Below, piece after piece: positions 36,501 to 50,290 of a stretch of DNA of 60,000 nucleotides. The position numbers and the translations under genes were made by a program. This stretch comes from Lineus longissimus. Its lineage: Eukaryota; Nemertea; Pilidiophora; Heteronemertea; Lineidae. The DNA lies in the NCBI RefSeq assembly GCF_910592395.1, contig NC_088310.1:26369491-26429490 (forward strand), read 5' to 3'. The notes beneath the pieces are model-generated. The model saw only the letters and a program-made list of their open reading frames with translations. It did no database searches and was not told the origin of the DNA. Each line of letters starts with the position of its first letter. The first letter of the stretch is position 1.

Positions 36501-39500
36501 TTGTGCTTCTCATACCAAAACGTCATTATTTCATACCGTACCCCCCGATAAACAAAAGGCTACGAAAACAGCAACAAAAAGAACAAGCTCAGCAGCTTTT
36601 GGTGGATTGGCAAACTCCGCTTTTGAGATTTGTCTCAATGCTTTCCACGGTCCGCAGTGACGCCTTTTAATTTATAGCGCCAGTGTATTTGAATGGTGGA
36701 CCGAGGGAGGCCGGCTCCGACCTCAGCGGGGGCAGTAAGGCGTTTGTTGCCTAGTCCTGGACGGGTAAATAGCCCCGCGTGAGTTCCAGCAGAAATGAGC
36801 AAGATGATTCAAGAGAAGAGCAATGACACATGGGGAAACACTTGAGGGCTGAGGGTTGGGATAAATAGATTATAGAGGGGAGGAGGCCCACCATTCCTGG
36901 CCGAGCTGTACTCCAGAAAGTTTGAAATGCTTCTTCCATAAACTGCCGCAAGAAAACTTGCAGGGGTTGGAATGAGGAAATGATAGGTTTCTTCCTGGAT
37001 GAAACTTTCAGCGTGCATTTGCTTTGGTTAGTTATCAAGAATCCATATAAGGCGTATGCATGGGAGGAGCTCTTGAAAAGTCTTAAATGTTGTTTCGTGT
37101 GTTTGAAGGACGTGGTAACGCCATACCCGTATACGGTAACCTCGATCATGAAGATAAAATGCTGATAAGCTAAAACACTGGATCTTCTAGATTATCCGTA
37201 ACTTGACCAAGTTGACAATTTCAATGTTGCTGGGGTTTGCATAGTTTTTGTTCGCATTTCTTCACACGGACTGACCACTTGTTTTGACAAGTGACCGGAG
37301 GCATCTTCTGATGGCCGTAGCAACCTTTAAGGATTCATCTCAATCCTATCAAACATCCCTATAAATCGGATCCCTACCGCTTAAGGTTGTAAACAAAATC
37401 CGCTTAACAAGTCAAGCGGTTGAGTAGCGGAACAAAAGCGGACATCCCAGCACCAAATACCGCTAGTATCGTTTAATGCTTAATCTGCTTCAAATTACTG
37501 ATAACTAAATTGAAAATAATTATTCTCTTTCAATTTCTGTCTGCTCTGTAGCTAGACGACTACGCGCCATACTTTATGTGTCAGACTCAACAAAACGCGA
37601 CAGAAGGCCCCGATTCATGCAGTTGTCATCTAAATTGTAGTCCTCCGCCGCACGAAAGTTGTAATTACACAGGACTGCTGAAAGGTCCATCTGATAGCGA
37701 TGGAAGCTGAATAGGCGAGCCTTGAATGCTCAGAACCAGACGTAGAATTATCGGACAGAATTTGGAGGGATTCGTTCTATGTGTGATTGTGGGGAGAGGG
37801 GCGCATCTTTTGTTTTCTGGGATGCGTGTGTAATTTGAGGAGGAAAAAGGGGTGAATATCTGTCTCTCTCGCTAGACTTGGGACGCCACTGAAGACCCTT
37901 CGGATTGTACTCATGGTCCGTGAAATGTCCTTTATTTTCCCGTCTAGAAGGGTTTAACATTAAGGCAAGGATATCGTTAACAAGGGCTTGAGGAGAACTC
38001 CGCCGTGGGTGGTAGTCCTGAAAAATCACAACTCGGTTTATTATACCTGATGTTTCAGTGGAAATTACCGCAACTGAATCATACTGATATGCCGTCACCA
38101 CAACATTAATTCGAGAACTTTTTTTTAAATGTTGTTCGAATGAGGGCATAGTGCCTTCATGGATATCACTTTTCTAGACTCAAGAAGTGTCAGGTTGCAA
38201 AGAAAAATACTTAAACTTTCGACGATGCTTCCAATTTCTTTCCATAGAAAAGCTTTAAAAAACGAAACTTTAAAAAGTTAAAAAACAACTGATGAAAAAG
38301 ACATGGTAAAAAAGCAATCTTAAAATGCAGAATTGGGAAGAATACCCTCAGATTCCATCTTACTTGAAATGTTAAGGGTTTTTTGTGCAAGAACTAAACA
38401 CCTATTACAAAGAAGTTGAATAGAAATTGATTTCCGTATCTGTGCAAAAATGAATGGGATGACAACTAAAGGAGATACTCTGTTCCGAACATAATGCCTT
38501 TGATGCACTTAGCATCATCATCAATATGACTGCTGATTTGGCGCATAAAAACCCTTCCATCCGCTCCTGCATTACGTTAGAAAGCTTTTTTCTTCGAATG
38601 TAAAATGAATGGACTGAGGGCTTGAGTTACTGTACATACATTAACGATCATTTTACAAAAAAAGCTTTTCCACTTTGTTTTGTACATCATTTATGTAAAT
38701 TTACGTATCATGAGCATCAGAAAAAACAGTAAAAACTGTGCTCAAGTAAAGTTTTGATATTACATGTACTTTTTGTTGAGAAATTAGGAAAAATGTGGAG
38801 AAAATGTTGACACCCGACGGATTAATTGGCCACTCTAAAAGTGCAGAATCCATGGGGATTCTGACTTGGTCTGCAGTAACCATCATCTGTCATCTCGGGG
38901 TCCTTTTTCTTTCCCGGTCGCTGCCCCGGCAATGTTTCTTGAGAAAATATTTTTTTTCAATTCGATTAAAAACGATATTTTCTTCCAAATGTATAAATAT
39001 GGTCTCCTGATTGTTATCAACACACCAAACGACACCTCGCCTATCACGTGACATGTTCTTTCTGACGAGATCTGATTCCTAATTGAAGATATGCCGTCTG
39101 CTTGTCTCGTCGGTGAAAATTAAAAAAGTAAACTCGGGTGTTCCGTTGTCGCGTCTCGTCCACATAATAATAAGAGGGATCGTCAGTTACTATCATGAAA
39201 GTTAATAAATACCTCTAAGTGCAGCAGTATAAGACGCTGCAGAGTACCTCATTCAGTTTTGGTTCAAGCGCTGTAAGAGGTGATATGATGAACACATATT
39301 ATATAACCTCGCCAATTCAGCTTGAATACAACTAGACTGTTCCAAAAGCAGTAAGAGCAATGGCTATTTTAACCATCTACGATAAGAACAGCATAGATTT
39401 TTCCCCCTGACATTCTCAAATGAGCAGTTTGGAAGCTGGGACTTCGACGGTGGATAATCTGCCTGGAAACATGAACCCTCTCATCACTTCATTAAGACTT

Positions 39501-39947
39501 CAATGACATAATTGTGTAATGCGCTCAATACTCATCTTTCCTAAACCGATGAGGTGCGTAGGAGACGTAACGACATGCATCTCTTTAAAGATAAAGGGAT
39601 GCTTGGTACGTTTCTAGTTGCAAAATCGAATTCACAGTAAAATTATGTCCCTTTCAATATGTACCAGATTAAGTGTGACATTTATTGTCGGCCGAGATGT
39701 TTCGTAGACCGAAGCGCGTAGGTGTACCATCTCGATAAGGGAGTTTACTGGGCGTTTTTAGTGAGAATTACAGTTATTAAATTGCAGATAAAGCATCATT
39801 GAATCTTTCTCAATCATTTTGTTTGCATGGGTTTGTAAAGTTCGGGTTCAGGGATTTTCTTCAAGATATTAATAATAGATGATATTGATATGCGTACATG
39901 AATGAATAAATAACAACAAAATGAAGAGAAAAAAAGAGAAAATTTAG

Positions 39948-40020
39948 TGGATTCGCGGGGAGTCGAACCCGTGAACAACAGATCGAAAGACGAGCATTCT
40001 AACCGTTGAACCACCAAGTC
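39948..40020 (-). repeat. tRNA-like sequence (degenerate tRNA or SINE head)
   Basis: On the minus strand an A-box-like TGGTTCAACGGTT (40013-40001) is followed by a B-box GGTTCGACTCC (39969-39959) at tRNA spacing, with a possible TTC anticodon (Glu-like). Acceptor and anticodon stems pair poorly, so a working tRNA is unlikely. The sequence that follows may be a SINE body, but I see no second copy in the window. Confidence 0.5.
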
Positions 40021-43000
40021 TCTCATGTCAAGGTGTAGATTTTTGTCGCATCTCACAGCCAGGCTATGGCGACCTGACTTTGTGTGTGCTGCCGCCGCTT
40101 TGATGGAGGGCCTCTGTCAGCACGATTTCGGTATATAACGGTACTCACTACATTTGAATCATTGATTGATTTCAGTCCTGTCTTTGACACCCCATTTCTC
40201 ATTTCGGAACCAGCGGACATAGTGACACAAAATGGCAGACAATTGCTATACACTTGTCCCTTATTTTTCGCTTGTATATGAATATCAAATTTCGCCAAAT
40301 TAGTAAAATGTGGCATTTTCATAAATTTCAGATCACAGTGGGACTATTGCGACACGTTGAGCTTTGCCAAGTACCACATAGTATCGTGAGTAAACTTTTT
40401 ACAAAATTGCTCCTAATTCCCCTTCTTCCTGAATGCTACCCGCTGTAGGGGTCTACCGCCAAAAGTCTGTTAACAATGCACGTTGAACTAATTAACTGAA
40501 TGCCACTATCTTTGATAACACATTCCTGACATCACCTTCGAAAATCTTTCAAGCCCCCTTGATACACCCTGTGGAATGTATTCCCCTTAAATTCCTTGAA
40601 GTAACTTTGGCAACTCAGGGAGGTCGTATTAAAACCTCCGTGCTTTGCGCTGATGTACTCTGGATTCATATATAGTACTTGTTAGCCCCTTCTAAAAGCT
40701 GTTCGTTCTCTTTTTCCGCACCATGATGTCATCATAAAACTACCAATTATAGGCAAATATTTGGATAAAGACGGATGAAGCAGAAGTTTAGTATTTCGTG
40801 AAATGTGTGGGACAGAAGTAGCATGACCTTTGATAGGTAGCCAATCAAATGAGTCGGCGGTATATTCAAACTAGGCCAGACCGTGAAATGAAGGTTTAAC
40901 CCCGTCTGGAGAATGTTTAAGACTCTAGGGAGGACTTCTCGTATCGTTGCAAAGTCATCACCAATTGGCAATTCCAAAGTGGTTGATGCTGGTGCGTCTT
41001 TTTTTAATGAAAGAACCTGACATCATCAGGTATTTATTTTCATAGTAATTGAAAATGGGTGTGGCGCGAGTCTAGAGGTCTGTGAAATGGTAAGCAGGTG
41101 TATAAATTATCTGATGTTCTGGTCGTCAACCTGATAGGTCACGTGAGGTGGTCGATACTGGTAACCCTATCAACACACACAGGGTTGGCTAACCACAAAA
41201 CAATAATAGGGGTTACACTTTATGAAGTACCAAGCGATGAACTGTGCACAGCATCAAAAGTTGGTAAATTTCAATAAATGATAATATGATATATTCCGAT
41301 TATCTTTCAGACAATACTTAGTACCTGGAAACTCGATATTTAATCCGATGTCCGTGATTCTTTTGATGGTAAATGTTTTGCTGCAGTGGTGGTGTTTTAG
41401 GATATAAATCTATATTATTGTGACCAAGCCCGATCTATAAACACATGGGATAATGTCCGAATCAATTGTTGTCTTATTGATTGAAGTTTAGGTCTGAATG
41501 TCTAAAAACAGTACAGCTATTTATTGAGTACATGTATTTCGCTAATGGTTAAAGAAACGCTCGTGTTTTTCACGAGAAAATTGCACTGCACACAAAAAGC
41601 CTTTTATGGTTGGAAAATGTTGTCCGTTGTTGCTTAGTAGTGGGTCATTCTTGGTTGTGGTTATCTGATTCTGGAAAAGTGAAGTATTTTCTAGGCCCAT
41701 CGGACTTAGAAATTTCAGGAGAAACATAAATTTGTTCAGTACACCTGCTGCGTTTTCTCTTGAAAAGCACCTTAATTCTCAGTGCCATTTCTCATGAGAT
41801 AGACAGTAAGTCAAAAGATCCCTTCTGACCGACTGAAACGGATGCTTTAAAGGAGCCAATCGAGGGCGTTGTGATCTCCCTGCCTGTGATGTCGAGATGG
41901 CCCACCTTGTTTGTATAATGTCCTCTGCCCTGCCTCTATACCTGTTGCTGCACAAGAAGCAGTCGATTCGTCGGGGCCATCACAGCTGAAACCTGACACA
42001 GCTAATATTTCCCCGTCACATTACCATGGTAACAGGAGTTTTATGGCGACAATTCTTCCATCCTTTTAAGCGCATCTCTTTCCATGCCTTCGTTTATAAT
42101 CAAGTCGTTATCTGTTGCTTTCTGTTGGCTGTTACCTAATAGCTCTGGGCGCTGCTCACGAGTGGGTCTAAATTACAAATGCACAGATTGAAAAAGTATT
42201 GAGAATACATGTATATCATTATTTAATTTCAGTACCCAATAACAGTATATATTTCCAGTCGACCCACCTTCTTCAGGCAGCCATCTTGAAAAGATCAAGA
42301 ACTGATGGAGTCTACATATTTGTACATTGGGTTTATTTCAAATTTGATTGACTTCGGTTATTTACGTCGTTGAGGAATTCTCAGCCACAGGGACGAGGGC
42401 TGTCATTGTTGCTAGTCTGGAAGAAAACATTTGTTACCGTCAGCATTGCTGTTCATGGAGTCAAGAACCAGTAATAATCGGTTTCATTTTTTCACTTCCC
42501 GATCTGTCCAAGGTCAGCTGACGTGACCTCCATCAGTGCAGTTTGGAAGTCCACAGTTTGTGGACGAAATGTTTGCTAGTTAAAGACTTTCTGCTTGCGA
42601 TAAAAGAACTTGTATCTGTGTCCAAGAACACGTTGGCTTAATGTTGTCAAGCTTTTATTTAATTGTTGATCGCCTTACAAAGCCAACTGCTTCTGAGAAA
42701 TGGCTAGAAATCCCGATGGGCGTTCCCTTTCACGGGGATGATATTACACAAAATGGCAACTTATTGACTATCTTCTGATACTTTGATATCGAGTTGATAG
42801 TAGCGGATGCTCGTCCTCCCATCAGCGTTATCTACTTAAAGCAACCCCGTGGGTGACCGGGGAAAATCTGGTTTTTGCTTCCTTAAACCTCTGGTGCCCT
42901 TTCCCCGTGATTGCGTCCATTGCTTATAAAGGGAAGTGGTATGTGGCCACAAATTGTAGGGCTCGGGTTTCAAAAGGGCTGGAAGAGAGGGATGAGGAAT

Positions 43001-44658
43001 TTTCGGGGGTTGGGGAAGGCTGCTCCGATCTAGTGGGCGTAGAGGCTGACCTTAGCCCGTCAACCGTATGGAATGCTCCTCACCCCCGGGTCGAAAATTA
43101 CTTAATGATGCCGTGGTTTTGGCACAATTGGCCTTTCATAGGAGAACGCATAACTTGTACATTTTAGTTATGGCAGATAATGGCTATTGTTAAGTGGGGA
43201 AGTTTGCCAAGTCAAAACACTGCGGTGGTGGCGAGGAGAGCAAGCGTATCGGATGTCAGACTCTGCCGGGCTACAATCACACTGCGGATGTTGAGAGTCA
43301 AGTGCTTATTAGCCCCTCATGGACAATGAACACACAGCTAGCATAACTATATTGGTCCGCAACCCTCGATGCAAGTGTTGTCTTTGGTTAACACTGCTGT
43401 GAGTCTTTCACGGTTACCTAATGGTGTCTGTCCTGCGATTGTCTCCCGTGGCATTCTGATTGTTCCACGCTGGCTCCTGACCAGCCTTGTCATGATGAAC
43501 TGGTTGTCTAGGGTGGTTGGGTAACAGACTCTCCCGGGGTTCTGTGCCTGGTAGTTCGTGATAAAGTCAACGGTAACCATAGCACGTTTTCAACTGAGAA
43601 TCTTTCGGCCAAGTGACTGACAGTAAACGTGCATGTAATATCTTTTCATGAGAAACACTGACTTTCATCAGAAACACTCACACTGACTGTCACCACATTA
43701 TCAGCCATACAATGCTAGCAGTGGATTATACTCTTGTACATCAACACAGCGAAGTGAAATAACTACACGAGTCAAAACACCATTGTGCAGTACGTCTCCA
43801 AACATGACAACCTCCTTTCAAGTTCTCTAAATCAAACCTCATCAAAGCCATACATTCAAATAAGTCTTTTGAGGTTTTGTTACTGACATCGCCCACGTGA
43901 TGAGGATATCTTCATTGGTAAACCATTCAGGATGATGTGCAGCGAAGAGATACTCAAAACAAAGTAAACGCGAAGGATAGATGCTCATAACAAAAGGTTC
44001 ATGCTAAAAGCATAACCCCTTCAAAGGGGACAAATGGATGCATTAGTCAGTTTACATTATTGCTCATAATGGTCTGTTTAATTCCATAGTTTGCGAACAA
44101 ACTATTTCTTTAACTTTGGCAGATGAGTGTGATGTGTAAATCATAAATGAAATCTGTTCAGTAGAATGTGAATGATACATATCATGGCATGAGCGATTTT
44201 ATGAGATGTCTGTAATTCATTTCATTTACGTTGGCCTTCAAACCAAAGCATTATCCGTACATGTATAACACGTTTTATCGAGGTCAAAAGGACTATACGA
44301 GTCCATAGATTTACTTGAGACACTGCCACTTGACTTGCATATGGTGTTACAACAGCCAAATTGAGTTTTGATATTCTCATTCGATATTTCTAATGAAACT
44401 TTAGTTTACTGTAACTGAATTAAGCTCGCTTCCTTTCAATAGCCCACAGCTTTCATGTCCCGCCTCTGTGATCTCCGCTCCGGTTTCAAACAAGTTTTAT
44501 TAAGCTGGAGTGAACCTCCGATTCGGCTTGTTGTGAGGCTGCACGAGAGGTTACACTAAGCTTACGAACTGGCCCAGTGGTTGTAATTAAACACGAATGG
44601 CAGGAAGTGCTGAATGAGTTGATGACGTTTTACTGGTAGCACGACCTGTACGACGACT

Positions 44659-45192
44659 GTAAGTCCTCTAGCGCATGTAACGATGAAATGGTAATGGTAG
44701 TAAGACCTCTAGCGCATGTAACGATGAAATGGTAATGGTAGTAAGACCTCTAGCGCATGTAACGATGAAATGGTAATGGTAGTAAGACCTCTAGTGCATG
44801 TAACGATGAAATGGTAATGGTAGTAAGACCTCTAGTGCATGTAACGATGAAATGGTAATGGTAGTAAGACCTCTAGTGCATGTAACGATGAAATGGTAAT
44901 GGTAGTAAGACCTCTAGTGCATGTAACGATGAAATGGTAATGGTAGTAAGACCTCTAGTGCATGTAACGATGAAATGGTAATGGTAGTAAGACCTCTAGC
45001 GCATGTAACGATGAAATGGTAATGGTAGTAAGACCTCTAGTGCATGTAACGATGAAATGGTAATGGTAGTAAGACCTCTAGTGCATGTAACGATGAAATG
45101 GTAATGGTAGTAAGACCTCTAGCGCATGTAACGATGAAATGGTAATGGTAGTACGACCTCTAGCGCATGTAACGATGAAATGATAATAGCAG
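44659..45192. repeat. 41-bp minisatellite, 13 copies
   Basis: Units begin GTAAGACCTCTAG and repeat every 41 bp (44660, 44701, 44742 ... 45152). They are almost identical apart from one C/T position in TAGCGCATG or TAGTGCATG. The order along the array is C C C T T T T T C T T C C. The first and last units are slightly diverged. The array lies inside the Six4/5 intron. Confidence 0.95.
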
Positions 45193-48115
45193 GTATAGAC
45201 CTCTACATGTAACGTATGTCCTTTCGGTTGCTGTAGGCTACAGCATGAATGAAATAAGAAAGGAGTTCTATGAGAAAGTCGCCAACAGTCACCAACAGTC
45301 ACCAAGCACCCTCACTTTGTATGACTAAGTTAGTCCGCCGGGGGCACTGGAAACCTCTGTAATTCAAATGTGTTAAATCTCATATTTCTTATAAGGTCGC
45401 CTCTAGCTATGGTTCGCGCATTTTTTCAGCTATAGGACAAATATTTGCTGATTCCGACTATTTTTAATTATTAGATTTTGCCCCGCCTATACTCTCACAC
45501 TTTTCTTCCTCGTCTATTTTGTTATGGTGAGGGGTAGTGTTTATCTTGAAGTTTGATTGGGCGAAAGATATTATTTATCATCAGTAAAATGTTATGATGT
45601 GCCTCTGGCAGTGCAGTACAAAGGTTAGGCTTATAAAACATTCAACTTAAATAGAAGGCGAAGATTCCATTACGCTGAGGCCTTTATGATTATGTTGGTT
45701 TGCAATAAGATATGCCATTTCTTAACAACAAACGACTCATCTGTCTTGATTTTCATTGAAAGGGCATAAACCTAACTTGATACTTCCAAACCTTTATGTT
45801 GATTCCTTCCTTCTAATCAAAAACCGTATGATATTTAGAAACTGCGGAAGAAACATGATCTAAAAAATTGCCGGAGTGACATTAAAATGGGGTCAACGTC
45901 AATACAACTACATGTATATACGTCATACATACATTGTACTACAGCACTATGTCATTTGTACTGCTGTTCTGCACCAACTCTACATTATAAAAAACGCTAC
46001 ATATCTGGAAGGCCTTTGAGTCCACGTAAGATTTGATAATCCTATAGACGAGCTGTAAAACGCCCCCTCCATAGTCAAGGCGAGAGATTTCATTACGCTT
46101 TCTTTAAGGTATCTCCATGAAAAAGCGATTTCTAGGTAGATGTTTATCTGCTCTTCTTTTTATAGGTGAGCTATTGTCACATTGCAGATACTGAAGTGTT
46201 GTCTTTCTATAGTGCAGTCTTTATTAGTTCATCAATGAAATACATAGCCATCTCTTCCCCATGTAAAGTGTTTGAAGCCGATTAGTACATTCGCGCGGAA
46301 CCACCAGTGAAACCACCGGTAACCAGTCAGCACTGATTGAAGAAAATCGTCCGCTGCAATTCATGTAATTATGATAATTCCTCTTGAAAGCTTCCTGGCG
46401 CAAGTGATGAGGTTGCCTGTCTTCGGAAACCCGACCCCAGGCAAAACTGATGGCGGTTGAAAGGCGAGAAGCATGTTATTGTCACCGTTAATGAGTCTTA
46501 GAAGGTTGATTAAATTCCTCAAGAACATGGACATGCATACATGTAAATATTATCACTGACTGTCTTCATCCCCAAAGCTCCATCCACATCGTGCAAGTGC
46601 GTATTGGAAGAGTAGTCTAAGAAACGATCCTTGTGCAGCAGCGCGCAGTCTCAGGCGTTAATTTGCTATTTCACTTGTGTTATGTCCGCTAATAGGTTCC
46701 TAAAATCTATCCGATATTAATAATTAAACTATTTCCTCTCGGGGTTTGCGCCCTCGGATGCGCGTATTATCCGGCTCCACACGCCACTGTCTTTGTCGTC
46801 ACGGCTAAACAACATTCAATTACTGTGTTCAGTCTTGCTTATTTAGTAGGACAACCGGCGCATGCCTTCCGACAGCACAGGCTATCTTAATACCATTCTT
46901 CCGATTGTCACCGGATTAGAGGCATTATGTTTGAAAATACCCGGGGAATTTCTCTTCAGCTGAAATACCGTTAAGCCGAAGGATGAAGCGGGTTGAGGAG
47001 ATGCGAGGGTGCATGGGGAGAGAGGTAGTGGATTGATGTCGGTTGAATGGGCGGGTGCAGGAGGAACCAGGGTCGTCGTCTCGGGGGAATCTACCATCAC
47101 AGAATAACAGGCCCTGAAGATGTAGGGATATTTTTCTGCTTTCTGACCGTGGGAGTGAGATTCAGAATGGCTTCCTTTGTCCGTATATCATGAAACACAT
47201 GTCAGCCATTGGCTTGAAAGGTGGTAGACGACCTCATATATACAAAGCCCTGTGTAAAGCAACGAAGGACGCTTTAAATTATACCTTATGATTGGAAGTA
47301 GCCAGACTTCTTCCCAGGGCCTTCTTCACCTGTTCTCTAAAGAAAAGTTAGTACCTTTCCCCTTAACAAGAAGTTTAAAGATGGAGGTCATGCAAGTAAG
47401 ATCGGCCACATCCCAAGCTGCCTCATTACTTAAAAATACCCTGTATATAAATATTGACTTGTGTAAGTGAACGTATACATGTTCGTCCCTGCATAACAAG
47501 AGGAGCCGGGGACAGGAACCAGTCACTTGACACTCGCCACCGCTCTGCGGCGGGGAGGACGCCAGGGCCTCGAATATCACCCTCATTTCCCCCTTTCAAT
47601 CATTGATGAGCCCAGTGAAATCTTTCTCCAACAATCCAAGCCAAAATCTAACTCTAGAAAAGGAAATACCTTTAAAGTGAACCCGACACCTTAAAATCGA
47701 CTCCATGATAAGGGGATGTTTGGAAGCCGTAACATGACTCTTGTATCGGATGTTCAGTAAAAAACCCAGTCATTCTCGACTGCTTCAAAAAGTTCCCTCT
47801 TCTCCCTGGTAGAAGAGATAATCCATACGTACATAGAAACCATCAAAACTTTCTGTAATGCATCTATCTGCTTTGGAGTGGTCTCACATTTCATACCAGA
47901 TCCCCGACAATAGCGAAAGGCTTATGGTAAATTGAGACGAGCTAACCATTACTAGTCGGGCCAAATCTCCCGGCGAAGATTTATGCACTGAGCTCGGTGA
48001 TTAAGAGTGTACGATTACACGACACTCGCTTTGGGACCTTGACGTTCACAGAAAAGCAAAAAAACAAGGGATCATCGCGATTTCTGTTGAAAATGACTTT
48101 GAGTAGATGACGTCG

Positions 48116-48155
48116 CTTTCCCGCCACAATGCGACGTACCTTTCCCGCCACAATG
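48116..48155. promoter_or_regulatory. Doubled E2F-like site
   Basis: The 16-mer CTTTCCCGCCACAATG occurs at 48116-48131 and again at 48140-48155, exactly 24 bp apart. Each contains TTTCCCGCC, which matches the E2F consensus. A CRE-like TGACGTCG lies directly to the left near 48109. Regulatory use is inferred. Confidence 0.35.
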
Positions 48156-49962
48156 TCATCATGCATCTGCTTTGTTTTCCTTTTTGTTATTGTTCCTCGT
48201 CGAGATGGTAAGAGGTGTAACATGATATGTTTCTTGTTCTACTGAAGGCATCCGACTCATTTGCAAAACAGATTATATTCGGGTTCTCTCATCATGTACC
48301 GCTTTGCTCAAAAGAAAATAACCTCATGCTTTTTTGCAAATTTGAGAGGATGGTCTCTTTAGCATTCACAAACAGTAGCTAATAGGCCTGTGGTCTGTTT
48401 CACGATAAAATGACATTCTGATTTTAAGCCGAGGTGATTTCGAACAGAAAATGCAACATTTGAACGAAGTGGCGGTTAAACAATGTATGAATAGGACCAG
48501 GGAATGATGTTACGTCAGTCCAATATATTTTTGGTCAGTCCTAGTATAAATCATGTAGATATATGCATCCACGAAATCTTCAGTAAAAGCATTTACTGCT
48601 GGTCATTTAGAACATTCTGAATCTTCTGTTTGTCAATTCTAGAAATCTTAAGAAGTTGTTTCATCTTCATATTCTGAACATTCACGCATCTTCACCATTT
48701 TTTCTTCCTTATCATTCTTGCTAATTCTGCTGTATCGATAGGAGGAACAGGATCTCAGCAATTATACAAAGCTGTTAGAATTAGATGGATTATATTAAAA
48801 CAATGTCCATGATAGGTCGGCGCGAAATGGCGGGCCACTTGACAGTCTCAGATCTCACGATTGTAATAGAAGACGCGGAATCATCCCGTTGATATTACCT
48901 GAATAAGCCTTCGAGTATCGGGTAGGAAGTCATGAGCAGATGTAAGGAGATACCCCTTGTAAATATCACAGGAAGAGACAAGACGCACTGGGCACAATGG
49001 CGCAACAAATTAATCTCGAGTCTTGACATCTAACACCCAGCACTCGAGGACAAGATCTACTTGATATCTCATGGTCGTCCCTGGCGTAGTTTGTTGAACT
49101 GCTCTTCGATGCATTTGGAATCAGACAAGTTGGGTGAAATGAAGGCACGGTTGGTTTAGGAGAGATATAGCTGATGGCATTACCGTTAAAAAGTGCCGTG
49201 GTCGTGATTTTGAATTATCTCTCTGGAGTCTGAAAAAGAAACATTGAATCTGACATATTTCGTAGTTTCACGATTGGGAACAACCCTTTCATGAATCTTG
49301 TTCCACCATACACGTCTGTGATTTCGCACCCGGCAGCTGTGAAAATTGAATAGCCTGGTGCGTAATCCTCTTTTCTTTTAGGGACATAACTGGCCCAAAA
49401 GTCAATTACATAATCTATTGTCTTTCTGAAGGTATTATTTCATTCAAAAAACCCGCATTTTAGAAAATACCAGAAAAGTACCATTTCGAAGAAATGAACA
49501 TGGACTCATATATACTCAGCCTTCCACAGGCTTCGAATTTCCTGTGCCAGAGTTTTGTTCACGAAACTTCTCTTTGCCAACATACTCCAGGTAAAGGGAG
49601 TATATGCGACGAATATCGTAAAAACGCCAGTGTCATGTTACATAAAGTCGTAATTTGACGCCTCATATTTCATAAAGAGATATTTTATTACTATTACGCC
49701 GTACTATATCAGGGCTTGACTCGCGTATTCTGTAAAAGGTTGCCTCTGTGAGAAAACGACTGATCAAGCGTGGTAACGTGGCCAGTGGCTACGTGCGACT
49801 CCATCATTACCAACAGGTCTGACCTTTGATTTAGTGAATTGATGACAGAGGTAAAGCATTGCAAGCGAAATGGTCACTATCGAGAATAGCTAATTCTTCA
49901 GAATATCACGATTGCTTTTTGAGAGACCCTGATAACCATATGAGTACCTTTCTGGTTACGTG

Positions 49963-50290
49963 GTGTATAGAGCGGAACTATACTCTGGAGATGTAGCGTC
50001 TTTGACGTTACAACCAAATTAATCAAAGATACGTCTCTTTCTGAACCTAGTGAAGTGTGAAACTCTAGACTCTAGAAGTATAGGAACATTGGCATTACAA
50101 CCATAATAATCACAGATAAGTCTATTTTTGGTCGTGGCATGCCTGGTGTAGTGTGGAACTAGACTTAGTGGTGAAGAAACCTTGGCATTACAACCATAAT
50201 AATCACGAAGACTCGGTCTGTGCCTGGTGTAGTGTGGACTAGACTCTAGAGATGTAGCGAACTCTCCATTGAACAACAATAATCATAGAG
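49963..50290. repeat. Degenerate tandem repeat, unit about 85 bp, about 4 copies
   Basis: Recurring blocks are CTCTAGAGATGTAGCG, TTGGCATTACAACCATAATAATC and GCCTGGTGTAGTGTGGAACT. Unit length varies from about 80 to 97 bp because of indels. It is non-coding and intronic. Confidence 0.75.

Noticed and set aside
36751-37149. 132-codon minus-strand frame (and 37748-38149 minus)
   Set aside because: Composition is unremarkable, with no family resemblance and no supporting promoter or splice signals.
42853-43167. 104-codon plus-strand frame in the Six4/5 intron
   Set aside because: No recognisable domain, no fitting splice context that I could establish, and similar lengths occur by chance in this window.
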